This document shows, one piece after another, positions 1 to 4,586 of a stretch of 5,598 nucleotides of DNA. The translations under genes were made by a program, and so were the position numbers. Positions within the stretch are counted from its first letter, which is position 1. Each line of letters begins with the position of its first letter. Source of the stretch: an uncultured Thermomonas sp. (GTDB lineage Bacteria; Pseudomonadota; Gammaproteobacteria; Xanthomonadales; Xanthomonadaceae); assembly GCA_946480065.1 (NCBI GenBank), contig CAMLJA010000140.1, forward strand, positions 1 through 5,598, written 5' to 3'. Below the pieces are notes generated by a model that searched no databases, had not been told where the DNA came from, and was given only the letters and a program-made list of their open reading frames with translations.

Positions 1-134
1 CGCTGCAGCTGCACGTCGATCTGCGCGAACGCATTCCTGAATGCGTTGCGGGCGGTCACCAGGCCGTTGTAGATGCCCACGCCCCAGAGCGCCACCACCA
101 CCACGATTGCGAGCACGATCAACAAACTAGCCAT
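1..134 (-). CDS. lemA: LemA family protein, N-terminal part (gene runs off the left edge)
   Basis: Reading leftward from the ATG at 134, the visible 44 codons encode a short start (MASLL), one hydrophobic segment at about residues 4-22 rich in Ile, Val and Leu, and then a stretch containing GIYNGLVTARNAFRNAFAQ followed by IDVQLQ. This matches the start of LemA family proteins, which have one N-terminal membrane helix, a conserved YNxLV segment and then a soluble helical bundle with an AFxQIDVQLxRR signature. LemA proteins are usually about 185-200 residues, so roughly three quarters of the gene lies outside. The start is supported by AGGGGA at 141-146 on the minus strand, 6 nt before the ATG. 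The molecular function of LemA is poorly known. The gene is divergent from the serine hydrolase gene, with 83 bp between the two starts. Confidence 0.85.
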   Translation of the reverse strand, partial: MASLLIVLAIVVVVALWGVGIYNGLVTARNAFRNAFAQIDVQLQ

Positions 135-173
135 CGAACTTCCCCTTGTTCATGCAAAGCCCGCGTGCGGCGC

Positions 174-179
174 TAGAAT
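174..179 (+). promoter_or_regulatory. Possible -10 element for the serine hydrolase gene
   Basis: TAGAAT at 174-179 matches five of six positions of the sigma-70 -10 consensus. It lies 38 nt before the chosen ATG, which would give a short leader of about 30 nt. No good -35 box is found at the right distance (CATGCA at 151-156), so this is a weak call. The 83-bp lemA/hydrolase gap must also hold the lemA promoter, for which I see no convincing hexamers. Confidence 0.3.
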
Positions 180-203
180 CGGGCGGTACTCGAAAGCATA
201 CGC

Positions 204-209
204 AGGGGG
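204..209 (+). promoter_or_regulatory. Ribosome binding site that sets the serine hydrolase start
   Basis: AGGGGG, 8 nt before the ATG at 218. The in-frame upstream ATGs at 146 and 152 lack a comparable site, and starting there would put 24 extra charged residues in front of the signal peptide. The start at 218 is therefore preferred. Confidence 0.65.
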
Positions 210-217
210 CACAGCCG

Positions 218-1570
218 ATGAAAGACGTCAACACTCGGCGGGCATGGCGTATCGGCGCGGTGGCCACCCTGCTGTCGGTGGCGCTGGGTTCCGCCGCGCA
301 GAGCGGCCTGCACTGGCAGGGCGCGGCCGCGGCCGCGGGTTCGACCGTCGCCACGGCGGCGCCCGCGCCGGCACCGGTGGCACCGCAGCCGCCGCCACAG
401 CCGGCCGCGGTCGACGTGCGCACGGTGGATGCGGTCGCGCGCCAGCTGGTGGACGGTGGCCGCATCCCCGGGCTGGCGGTGGCGATCGTGCAGGACGGTC
501 GCGTCCTCAGCGCCCGCGGCTACGGCGTGACCGACGCGCGCGGCGGCGAGCCCATCGACGCCCACACCGTGTTCCGGCTGGCGTCGCTCTCCAAGGCGTT
601 CGCCGGCACCGTGACCGGCTTGCTGGTGAACGACGGGGTGCTGCGCTGGGACAGCCACCTGGTGGACTACCTGCCCGATTTCCGGCTGTCGCGCCCGCAC
701 GCCGCCGAGCAGGTCACCGTCGCCGACGTCCTCAGCCACCGGGTGGGCCTGACCCGCAACGCCTACGACCGCGACCTCGAGGCCGACGCCGATTTCCATA
801 CCCTGACCCGGCGCCTGGCGGAGGCACCGATGACCTGCGCGCCCGGCCAGTGCTACGCCTACCAGAACGTCGCCTTCAGCCTGATCGGCGACGTGGTGTT
901 CGCCGCCACCGGGCGCTTCTACAGCGAGGAAGTGGCGCGCCGGATCTTCAAGCCGCTGGGCATGCACGACGCCAGCTACGGCCTGGAGGGGATCGAGGCC
1001 AGCGCGCGCTGGGCCCGGCCGCACGTGCGCGGCCGCGGCGGCTGGGTGCCGCTGATGCCGAAGCCGAACTACTACCGGGTGGCGCCCGCCGCCGGCGTCA
1101 ACGCCAGCATCAGCGACATGGCGCAGTGGCTGATCGCGCAGACCGGGCACCGCCCCGACGTGCTGCCGGCCCCGCTGCTGGCCACCCTGCACACGCCGGT
1201 GGTGGAGACCCCGAGCGAAATCCGCGGTTCGTCGTGGCGCCGCGCGCGCCTCAGCGATGCCGGCTACGCGCTTGGCTGGCGCGTGTACGACTACGCCGGC
1301 CACCAGGTGGTGTTCCATGGCGGCGCGGTGCAGGGTTATCGCGGCGCCATCGCGCTGCTGCCCGAACGCGACCTGGGCATCGTGCTGCTGTGGAACAGCG
1401 AAAGCGCCCTGCCCTCCGCGCTGGTGCCCACCCTGCTCGACCAGGCGCTGGGCCTGAGCGGGGGCGAATGGCTGGACGAGGACATCGAGGTCCCCGAACC
1501 CGGCCTGTACGCCGGCAAGCGCGAAGCGGCGGGCGTGGAAGCCTCGGCCGCCCAGGCCTCGCCGTTCTGA
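218..1570 (+). CDS. Exported serine hydrolase, class C beta-lactamase / D,D-peptidase fold
   Basis: 450 residues. Residues 1-28 look like a Sec signal peptide: basic n-region (R7, R8, R11), hydrophobic core about 12-24, small residues near a cleavage site around 26-27. An Ala/Pro-rich linker follows to about 66. The rest has the serine beta-lactamase-like fold: SLSK at 123-126 (nucleophile Ser123, general base Lys126), LSHRVGL at 172-178, YQN at 215-217 (the YxN motif), AAGVNASISDMAQWL around 291-305, and HGG at 367-369 in place of the KTG triad. This set is typical of the large beta-lactamase-related/esterase EstB/D,D-peptidase group. The substrate cannot be told from sequence: peptidoglycan peptide, D-amino-acid peptide or ester are all possible, and beta-lactam hydrolysis is not implied. 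The only two cysteines, C207 and C212, lie just before YQN and could form a disulfide in the periplasm. The gene is monocistronic, divergent from lemA and convergent with the histone-like gene. Confidence 0.88.
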   Translation: MKDVNTRRAWRIGAVATLLSVALGSAAQSGLHWQGAAAAAGSTVATAAPAPAPVAPQPPPQPAAVDVRTVDAVARQLVDGGRIPGLAVAIVQDGRVLSARGYGVTDARGGEPIDAHTVFRLASLSKAFAGTVTGLLVNDGVLRWDSHLVDYLPDFRLSRPHAAEQVTVADVLSHRVGLTRNAYDRDLEADADFHTLTRRLAEAPMTCAPGQCYAYQNVAFSLIGDVVFAATGRFYSEEVARRIFKPLGMHDASYGLEGIEASARWARPHVRGRGGWVPLMPKPNYYRVAPAAGVNASISDMAQWLIAQTGHRPDVLPAPLLATLHTPVVETPSEIRGSSWRRARLSDAGYALGWRVYDYAGHQVVFHGGAVQGYRGAIALLPERDLGIVLLWNSESALPSALVPTLLDQALGLSGGEWLDEDIEVPEPGLYAGKREAAGVEASAAQASPF

Positions 1571-1576
1571 CGCGGC

Positions 1577-1596
1577 GCGGCGGCAACGGCCGCCGC
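1577..1596 (+). terminator. GC-rich hairpin just after the serine hydrolase stop codon
   Basis: GCGGCGGC and GCCGCCGC form a perfect 8-bp stem around the loop AACG, starting 7 nt after the TGA. No T-run follows on the plus strand, so it is not a classical intrinsic terminator. It may stabilise the 3' end or assist termination. Perfect 8-bp GC stems also arise by chance in sequence this rich in GC. Confidence 0.4.
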
Positions 1597-1637
1597 CCGC
1601 CCATCCGCGGGCCGCGAACGGGCCTGCGACGCACCTG

Positions 1638-1675
1638 AAAAAAGAAACCCCTCCCGCCTGGGCAACGGGAAGGGT
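1638..1675 (-). terminator. Intrinsic terminator of the histone-like gene
   Basis: Read on the minus strand, a 10-bp stem (ACCCTTCCCG with CGGGAGGGGT, 9-nt loop) is followed by TTCTTTTTT. The single non-Watson-Crick pair (1651/1671) is G.U in minus-strand RNA but an A.C mismatch in plus-strand RNA. The T-run also exists only in the minus direction. The structure therefore serves the histone-like gene, 43 nt after its stop, and not the convergent hydrolase gene. Confidence 0.85.
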
Positions 1676-1692
1676 CTGCAGGGATTGCGTCA

Positions 1693-1709
1693 GCCTGGTC
1701 GAGCCAGGC
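1693..1709 (-). other. Small hairpin in the 3' untranslated region of the histone-like gene
   Basis: GCCTGG and CCAGGC make a perfect 6-bp stem with a 5-nt loop between the stop codon and the terminator. It is not followed by a T-run. It could protect the mRNA 3' end; a role is not shown by the sequence. Confidence 0.35.
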
Positions 1710-1718
1710 GTCTTTACA

Positions 1719-2159
1719 TCACATCATCGGCGCGGGCATCGCCGGCATGGCGACCGGCTTGGCCTTCTTGGCCGCCTTCTTCTTCGCCGCGGGCTTCTTG
1801 GCAGCCGGCTTCTTGGCCGCAGCCTTCTTCGCCGCCGGCTTCTTGGCGGCGGACTTCTTCACCGCCTTCTTCGCCGCCGGCTTCTTGGCGGCCTTCTTCA
1901 CCGTCTTCTTGGCGGCGGACTTCTTCGCGACCTTCTTCGCCGCCGGCTTCTTGGCGGCCTTCTTCACCGCCTTCTTGGCGGTGGCCTTCTTCGCGACCTT
2001 CTTCACGGCCTTCTTCGCCGCCGGCTTCTTGGCGGCGGACTTCTTCACCGCCTTCTTGGCGGCGGACTTCTTCGCGACCTTCTTCGCCGCCGGCTTCTTG
2101 GCGGCCTTCTTCACCGCCTTCTTGGCGGCAGGTTTCTTCGCAGCTTTCTTAACGGCCAT
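1719..2159 (-). CDS. Histone H1-like lysine/alanine repeat DNA-binding protein (AlgP/HctB type)
   Basis: 146 residues using only Met, Ala, Val, Lys, Pro, Ser and Thr: about 60 Lys (41%) and 52 Ala (36%), with no acidic, aromatic, Arg or Cys residue. Nearly the whole chain consists of KK-spaced units such as KKPAA, KKSAA, KKAV and KKVA. This resembles the C-terminal tail of eukaryotic histone H1 and the bacterial AlgP (AlgR3) and Hc2 proteins, which bind nucleic acid through lysine-rich tails. It probably binds and compacts DNA or RNA in the cytoplasm, and its targets are unknown. The chain ends in a neutral Met/Pro tail, AKPVAMPAMPAPMM (133-146). ATG 2159 is chosen because GAGGAG precedes it by 7 nt; a possible 39-residue N-terminal extension (start at 2276) has no lysine-repeat character and no good ribosome site. 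An internal duplication is listed separately. The gene has its own promoter, a long leader and a terminator. Antisense reading frames over it, rich in Phe and Ala, are shadows. Confidence 0.88.
   Translation of the reverse strand: MAVKKAAKKPAAKKAVKKAAKKPAAKKVAKKSAAKKAVKKSAAKKPAAKKAVKKVAKKATAKKAVKKAAKKPAAKKVAKKSAAKKTVKKAAKKPAAKKAVKKSAAKKPAAKKAAAKKPAAKKPAAKKKAAKKAKPVAMPAMPAPMM
1893..1981 (-). repeat. Internal duplication, copy 2 (C-terminal copy) in the histone-like gene
   Basis: This 89-bp segment matches 2040-2128 at 88 of 89 positions; the only difference is T at 1903 against C at 2050. It carries residues 64-89, which equal residues 15-40 except Thr86 for Ala37. The offset of 147 bp (49 codons) keeps the frame. 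Confidence 0.95.
2040..2128 (-). repeat. Internal duplication, copy 1 (N-terminal copy) in the histone-like gene
   Basis: Partner of 1893-1981, encoding residues 15-40. A shorter related block (AVKKSAAKKPAAKKA) also occurs twice, at residues 37-51 and 99-113. The identity is at nucleotide level, silent positions included, which points to recent recombination or slippage rather than selection on the protein alone. Confidence 0.95.
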
Positions 2160-2166
2160 GGGATGG

Positions 2167-2172
2167 CTCCTC
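2167..2172 (-). promoter_or_regulatory. Ribosome binding site of the histone-like gene
   Basis: GAGGAG on the minus strand, 7 nt before the ATG at 2159. It lies in the 22-nt gap after the TAA of the short upstream ORF (2182-2184), so a ribosome ending there could reinitiate on it. It decides the histone start in favour of MAVKKAAKK. Confidence 0.8.
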
Positions 2173-2181
2173 GTCAATGGG

Positions 2182-2361
2182 TTACAGCAGGTTGAGCCCA
2201 GTTTCCAAACACACCGCGGGTATCGGACCCGCGATCGACCGCCGGCGCGCGACGCGCGCCGGACCGGATGGGGCAACGGCAGCGGGGGCGCCCGCTGCCG
2301 GTTTCGGGCGACGCGCGCCCAACAAAAAACCCGCGGCGCTGGCGCTGCAGGTTCCTGTCAT
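2182..2361 (-). CDS. Candidate 59-residue upstream ORF in the histone leader
   Basis: ATG at 2361 is preceded by AAGGAG (2368-2373) with a 6-nt spacer, one of the strongest ribosome sites in the window. The ORF has 59 codons and a TAA, and ends 22 nt before the histone ATG. The predicted peptide begins MTGTCSASAAGFLLGARR, is rich in Ala, Pro, Gly and Arg, and ends AVCLETGLNLL. I do not recognise it. Third-position GC is about 73%, below the neighbouring genes, so coding character is weak. It may be a regulatory leader ORF whose translation matters more than its product: codons 3-5 form the 5' arm of the terminator-like hairpin and codons 12-14 are the T-run. Alternatively the ribosome site may be fortuitous. 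Confidence 0.35.
   Translation of the reverse strand: MTGTCSASAAGFLLGARRPKPAAGAPAAVAPSGPARVARRRSIAGPIPAVCLETGLNLL
2215..2233 (-). other. 7-bp hairpin in the histone leader
   Basis: CGCGGGT and ACCCGCG pair perfectly around a 5-nt loop, about 43 nt upstream of the histone ribosome site. No T-run follows in either direction. Confidence 0.4.
2242..2262 (-). other. Perfect 10-bp inverted repeat in the histone leader
   Basis: CCGGCGCGCG and CGCGCGCCGG flank a single central base at 2252. As RNA it would fold with a small loop and about 8-9 bp. As DNA it is a nearly continuous 21-bp palindrome that could bind a dimeric protein. Confidence 0.45.
2277..2300 (-). other. Perfect 10-bp hairpin in the histone leader
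   Basis: CGGCAGCGGG and CCCGCTGCCG pair around the 4-nt loop GGCG. It is the strongest simple stem-loop in the leader, lying just downstream (in RNA sense) of the terminator-like hairpin, and has no T-run. Confidence 0.45.
2321..2353 (-). terminator. Terminator-like hairpin inside the histone leader
   Basis: In minus-strand RNA AACCTGC pairs with GCGGGTT (7 bp, one U.G) around a 12-nt loop and runs straight into UUUUGUU. The wobble is a C.A mismatch in plus-strand RNA, so the structure favours the minus strand. It lies about 155-185 nt after the predicted start and about 160 nt before the histone ATG. It could end a small RNA of about 185 nt or act as an attenuator. The stem is modest in strength. 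Confidence 0.45.
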
Positions 2362-2512
2362 CGACGACTCCTTGGGTGGCGAGCCCGCTTTTCGCGGGGG
2401 AAGCGATGCCGACGTCCACCGTCTGGATGCTGCTGGCGGAGGTGCGTGTGTCGCGGACGGCTATCGCGTTGGATTCGATCACTCGCTTCTGCAGGGAACG
2501 TCTGCTGGGCGA

Positions 2513-2541
2513 AACCTAATCACGGTTTTTTCCACTGTCAA
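2513..2541 (-). promoter_or_regulatory. Sigma-70-type promoter of the histone-like transcript
   Basis: A perfect TTGACA (-35) at 2536-2541 on the minus strand is followed after exactly 17 nt by TAGGTT (-10, 2513-2518; 3 of 6 consensus positions). The spacer contains an A6 run (2526-2531). A second A6 run lies upstream at 2557-2562, where an UP element could sit. Start predicted near 2506. It is the best promoter match noticed in the window and faces the histone-like gene, with no other gene between. Confidence 0.6.
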
Positions 2542-2896
2542 CAACCGGCGCGCGAATTTTTTCCGTGCCATCCAGGCCCGGCGGCGCGGACGGCCGGGCG
2601 TGCGCGTCGGCGTCGGCGATCCTGCGCATCGGCAACACCCGGCACTGCCGCAGGCAAGCGGCCTGCATGCCAATGCCGGCGCGGCCCTCAGCGGATGTGG
2701 TGATTTTTTGTCCAGCCATTTGCAGGGCTGCGCCGGCAGCGCCCGACGCGCCGGCGCGACGCCGCGCGGACGCGGCCGCCCGCGCGCGGGCGACGCCGCG
2801 AAGCGCATCGTTTTCGCGTTGCACAAGTCGGTTTGCGCGAAAACTGCGCGGACTTTCCCGGCCGATCGGGGCGACGGACGCGCGACGCGCCGCCGG
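2542..2896. other. Gene-free stretch between the gcvH terminator and the histone promoter
   Basis: I find no convincing gene in these 355 bp. Open frames on both strands are Arg/Ala-rich, lack ribosome sites and do not resemble known proteins. The stretch includes isolated T6 runs (2557-2562 and 2704-2709), a 7-bp hairpin (2576-2582 with 2593-2599), GC-alternating sequence and the inverted repeat listed separately. It may hold regulatory sites for the histone promoter. Confidence 0.6.
2810..2844. repeat. 9-bp inverted repeat with 17-bp spacer
   Basis: GTTTTCGCG (2810-2818) and CGCGAAAAC (2836-2844) are perfect inverted copies whose centres are 26 bp apart. The AT-rich half of each arm stands out in this GC-rich stretch. 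It could be an operator for a dimeric regulator; no known binding consensus is recognised. It lies about 270 bp upstream of the histone -35 and about 115 bp beyond the gcvH stop. Confidence 0.4.
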
Positions 2897-2937
2897 AAAA
2901 ACGCGGAACCCGCGACGTCGCCGCCGCGGGTTCCGTG
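2897..2937 (-). terminator. Intrinsic terminator after gcvH
   Basis: A perfect 11-bp stem (CGGAACCCGCG at 2904-2914 with CGCGGGTTCCG at 2925-2935, 10-nt loop) is followed on the minus strand by CG and five T residues (2897-2901). It begins about 25 nt after the gcvH stop. No T-run exists on the plus side, so it ends leftward transcription of the qmcA-nfeD-gcvT-gcvH array and insulates the histone region. Confidence 0.85.
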
Positions 2938-2960
2938 GATCACGCCTGCCGCGAAGCGGG

Positions 2961-3356
2961 TCAGTGGTCTTCGTCCTCGAGCAGCTCGGCGTAGTCGTCC
3001 GGGGCGAGCAGTTCGTTGAGCTGCTCGGCGTCCTCGATCTGCAGGGTGAACAGCCAGCCGTCGCCGTAGGCGTCCTCGTTGATCGTCTCGGGCTTGTCGG
3101 CCAGCGAGGCGTTGACCTCGAGCACCTTGCCGCTGACCGGCGCGTACACGTCCGAGGCCGCCTTCACCGACTCGACCACGGCGCAGGCATTGCCGGCCTC
3201 CACGCGGTCGCCGACGTTGGGCAGCTCGACGTACACCAAATCGCCCAGCAGGCCCTGGGCGTGGTCGGAGATGCCCACGGTGGCCTTGCCGTCGCCTTCG
3301 ACGCGGAGCCATTCGTGGGATTTGAGGAACTTGAGGTCGCCGGGGATCTCGCTCAT
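2961..3356 (-). CDS. gcvH: Glycine cleavage system H protein
   Basis: 131 residues, close to the usual 125-130. GcvH is the lipoyl-carrying shuttle of the glycine cleavage system in the cytoplasm. Its lipoyl arm receives the aminomethyl group from GcvP after glycine decarboxylation, presents it to GcvT and is reoxidised by dihydrolipoyl dehydrogenase. The lipoylation site is Lys65 in [11 protein letters not shown] (59-69), inside a beta-hairpin fold. Other family marks are the [17 protein letters not shown] region near the N-terminus, [12 protein letters not shown] at 38-49, [12 protein letters not shown] at 71-82 and the GWLFTLQI segment near residues 100-107. The start at 3356 has CTGGAG 6 nt upstream. 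The C-terminus is acidic (ELLEDEDH). It lies 67 nt after gcvT on the same strand and is followed by a strong terminator. Confidence 0.97.
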   Translation of the reverse strand: MSEIPGDLKFLKSHEWLRVEGDGKATVGISDHAQGLLGDLVYVELPNVGDRVEAGNACAVVESVKAASDVYAPVSGKVLEVNASLADKPETINEDAYGDGWLFTLQIEDAEQLNELLAPDDYAELLEDEDH

Positions 3357-3397
3357 GGCTGGCTCCAGGGAGAACGTTGCGTGGTGGGGATGCGGGA

Positions 3398-3403
3398 AGT
3401 CTA
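3398..3403 (-). promoter_or_regulatory. Possible -10 element in the gcvT-gcvH gap
   Basis: TAGACT on the minus strand matches 4 of 6 positions of the -10 consensus, 41 nt before the gcvH ATG. The hexamer 17 nt upstream (TGATTT) is a poor -35. It could give gcvH some independent expression, but this is weak. Confidence 0.2.
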
Positions 3404-3423
3404 GCGAAGCGCGGGTGGAAAAA

Positions 3424-4524
3424 TCAGATCCCGGGCTGCACGGCGTTGTCGCGGACGAAAGGGAACCGGACCACCCGCACCGGCACCTCGCGGCCGCGGA
3501 TGTCCACCCGCACCTCGCCCGGGGCGCCGCCCGGGATGCGGGCGAACGCGATCGCCTTGCCGATGGTCGGCGAGAAGGTGCCCGAGAGGATCTCGCCCTC
3601 GCCGTTGGCGGTCAGCACCTTCTGGCCGTGGCGCAGCACGCCCTTCTCGTCCATCACCAGGCCCACCATCTGGCGGGCGGTGCCGGCGGCCTGCTGGGCC
3701 TCCAGCGCGGCGCGGCCGATGAAGTCGCGCCCCTCGTCCAGCGAGACGGTCCAGGCCAGCGCGGCCTCGAACGGCGTCACGTCCTCGTCCATGTCCTGGC
3801 CGTACAGGTTCATGCCGGCCTCCAGGCGCAGGGTGTCGCGCGCGCCCAGGCCGGCCGGCTTCACGCCCGCCGCCAGCAGCGCGTTCCAGAACGCGACGGT
3901 CTGCGCTTCCGGCACGATCACCTCGAAGCCGTCCTCGCCGGTGTAGCCGGTGCGGGCGACGAACACCTCCACGCCATCGACCGTGGTCGCCGCGCGGGCC
4001 GCGAAGCGGGCCAGCCTGGACACCGGCGCGCGGTCGTCCTCGCGCAGCAGGCCGATCACCTTGTCGCGCGCGTTCGGGCCCTGCACCGCGACCATGCCGA
4101 ACTCGGGGCGCTCCTTCACCGCGACGCCGAACGGCCTGGCCTGTTCCGTGATCCACGCCAGGTCCTTGTCGCGGGTGGCTGCGTTGACGACCAGGCGGAA
4201 CCAGTCCTCGGACATGAAGTAGACGATCAGGTCGTCGATGACGCCACCGCGCTCGTTGAGCATGGCGGTGTACAGCGCCTTGCCCGGCTTCTGCAGCTTG
4301 TCCACCGAGTTGGCGACCAGGCGGCGCAGGAACTCGCGGGCGCGCGCGCCTTCCAGGTCGACCACGGTCATGTGGCTGACGTCGAACATGCCGGCGTCGC
4401 GGCGCACCTGGTGGTGCTCGTCGATCTGCGAGCCGTAGTGGATCGGCATGTCCCAGCCGCCGAAGTCCACCATCCTGGCGCCCAGCGCGCGGTGGGTCTC
4501 GTTGAGGACGGTCTTCTGGGTCAT
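3424..4524 (-). CDS. gcvT: Aminomethyltransferase, glycine cleavage system T protein
   Basis: 366 residues, about the length of E. coli GcvT (364), and by recall it lines up without gaps over at least the first 100 residues. GcvT moves the one-carbon unit from aminomethyl-lipoyl GcvH to tetrahydrofolate, giving 5,10-methylene-THF and ammonia and leaving dihydrolipoyl-GcvH. Diagnostic segments are [15 protein letters not shown] (13-27), [10 protein letters not shown] (29-38), AGMFDVSHM (44-52), [10 protein letters not shown] (93-102, with the conserved folate-site Asp), [11 protein letters not shown] (191-201), [19 protein letters not shown] (225-243) and SGTFSPTIG (314-322). The ATG at 4524 has only a modest GGA ribosome site. 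The gene sits 62 nt after nfeD and 67 nt before gcvH. No glycine riboswitch fits in the short upstream gap. GcvP is not in the window. Confidence 0.97.
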   Translation of the reverse strand: MTQKTVLNETHRALGARMVDFGGWDMPIHYGSQIDEHHQVRRDAGMFDVSHMTVVDLEGARAREFLRRLVANSVDKLQKPGKALYTAMLNERGGVIDDLIVYFMSEDWFRLVVNAATRDKDLAWITEQARPFGVAVKERPEFGMVAVQGPNARDKVIGLLREDDRAPVSRLARFAARAATTVDGVEVFVARTGYTGEDGFEVIVPEAQTVAFWNALLAAGVKPAGLGARDTLRLEAGMNLYGQDMDEDVTPFEAALAWTVSLDEGRDFIGRAALEAQQAAGTARQMVGLVMDEKGVLRHGQKVLTANGEGEILSGTFSPTIGKAIAFARIPGGAPGEVRVDIRGREVPVRVVRFPFVRDNAVQPGI

Positions 4525-4553
4525 GCGGGATCCGGCGTGGGGAGGGAACCCCG

Positions 4554-4559
4554 ATTATC
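4554..4559 (-). promoter_or_regulatory. Possible -10 element upstream of gcvT
   Basis: GATAAT on the minus strand, 5 of 6 matches, 29 nt before the gcvT ATG. No -35 hexamer is seen at 16-18 nt, where the sequence is GC-only and contains the 12-bp palindrome CCGGCGCGCCGG (4566-4577). gcvT may thus have its own weak or activator-dependent promoter, or be read through from nfeD. Confidence 0.3.
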
Positions 4560-4586
4560 CCAGAGCCGGCGCGCCGGGCGCGCGCC

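Larger units (their letters stand above)
2160..2506 (-). promoter_or_regulatory. Long structured 5' leader of the histone-like gene (possible attenuator or small RNA)
   Basis: If transcription starts near 2506, as the promoter at 2513-2541 predicts, the mRNA has a leader of about 345 nt. In RNA order it holds a 5-bp hairpin (2384-2398, loop TTTTC on the plus strand), a ribosome site and ATG of a short ORF (2361), a terminator-like hairpin with a U-run (2321-2353), a 5-bp hairpin (2306-2320), a 10-bp hairpin (2277-2300), a 10-bp inverted repeat (2242-2262), a 7-bp hairpin (2215-2233) and then the histone ribosome site. A 12-bp direct repeat, GCGACGCGCGCC, occurs at 2249-2260 and 2308-2319. No known riboswitch or ribosomal-protein leader is recognised. 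High GC makes hairpins common, so only the T-run structure and the longest stems carry weight. Confidence 0.45.

Noticed and set aside
146..217. Upstream start for the serine hydrolase at 146 or 152
   Set aside because: It would place 24 polar and charged residues before the signal peptide and overlap the -10 candidate; the ATG at 218 has a clear AGGGGG site.
1840..2130. CRISPR-like array suggested by regular repeats
   Set aside because: The repeats are contiguous codons of the lysine-alanine protein with no unique spacers.
2160..2276. N-terminal extension of the histone-like protein from an ATG at 2276
   Set aside because: The extra 39 residues share no lysine-repeat character, and a strong GAGGAG precedes the ATG at 2159.
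2321..2506. 6S RNA (ssrS), suggested by the roughly 185-nt length between promoter and terminator
   Set aside because: The segment lacks a long closing stem joining its two ends and does not match the 6S sequence I can recall.
1747..2703. Long plus-strand frame rich in Phe and Ala, like a repetitive membrane protein
   Set aside because: It is the antisense of the lysine-alanine repeats (AAG codons read as CTT/TTC). It has no ribosome site, and the second half turns into an Arg-rich non-coding pattern.
2516..2824. Minus-strand frame in the gcvH-histone gap, including a shorter version from an internal ATG (MAGQKITTSAEGRAG)
   Set aside because: No Shine-Dalgarno at either start, no recognisable family, and its end runs through the histone promoter; composition fits intergenic sequence.
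2177..3019. Plus-strand frames crossing the histone leader and the gene-free stretch
   Set aside because: They overlap the leader, the gcvH terminator and the gcvH 3' end, are Arg/Ala/Gly-rich and have no ribosome site or family resemblance.
2894..3423. Glycine riboswitch near gcvT or gcvH
   Set aside because: The gaps upstream of gcvT (62 nt) and gcvH (67 nt) are too short for the aptamer and show no such fold.
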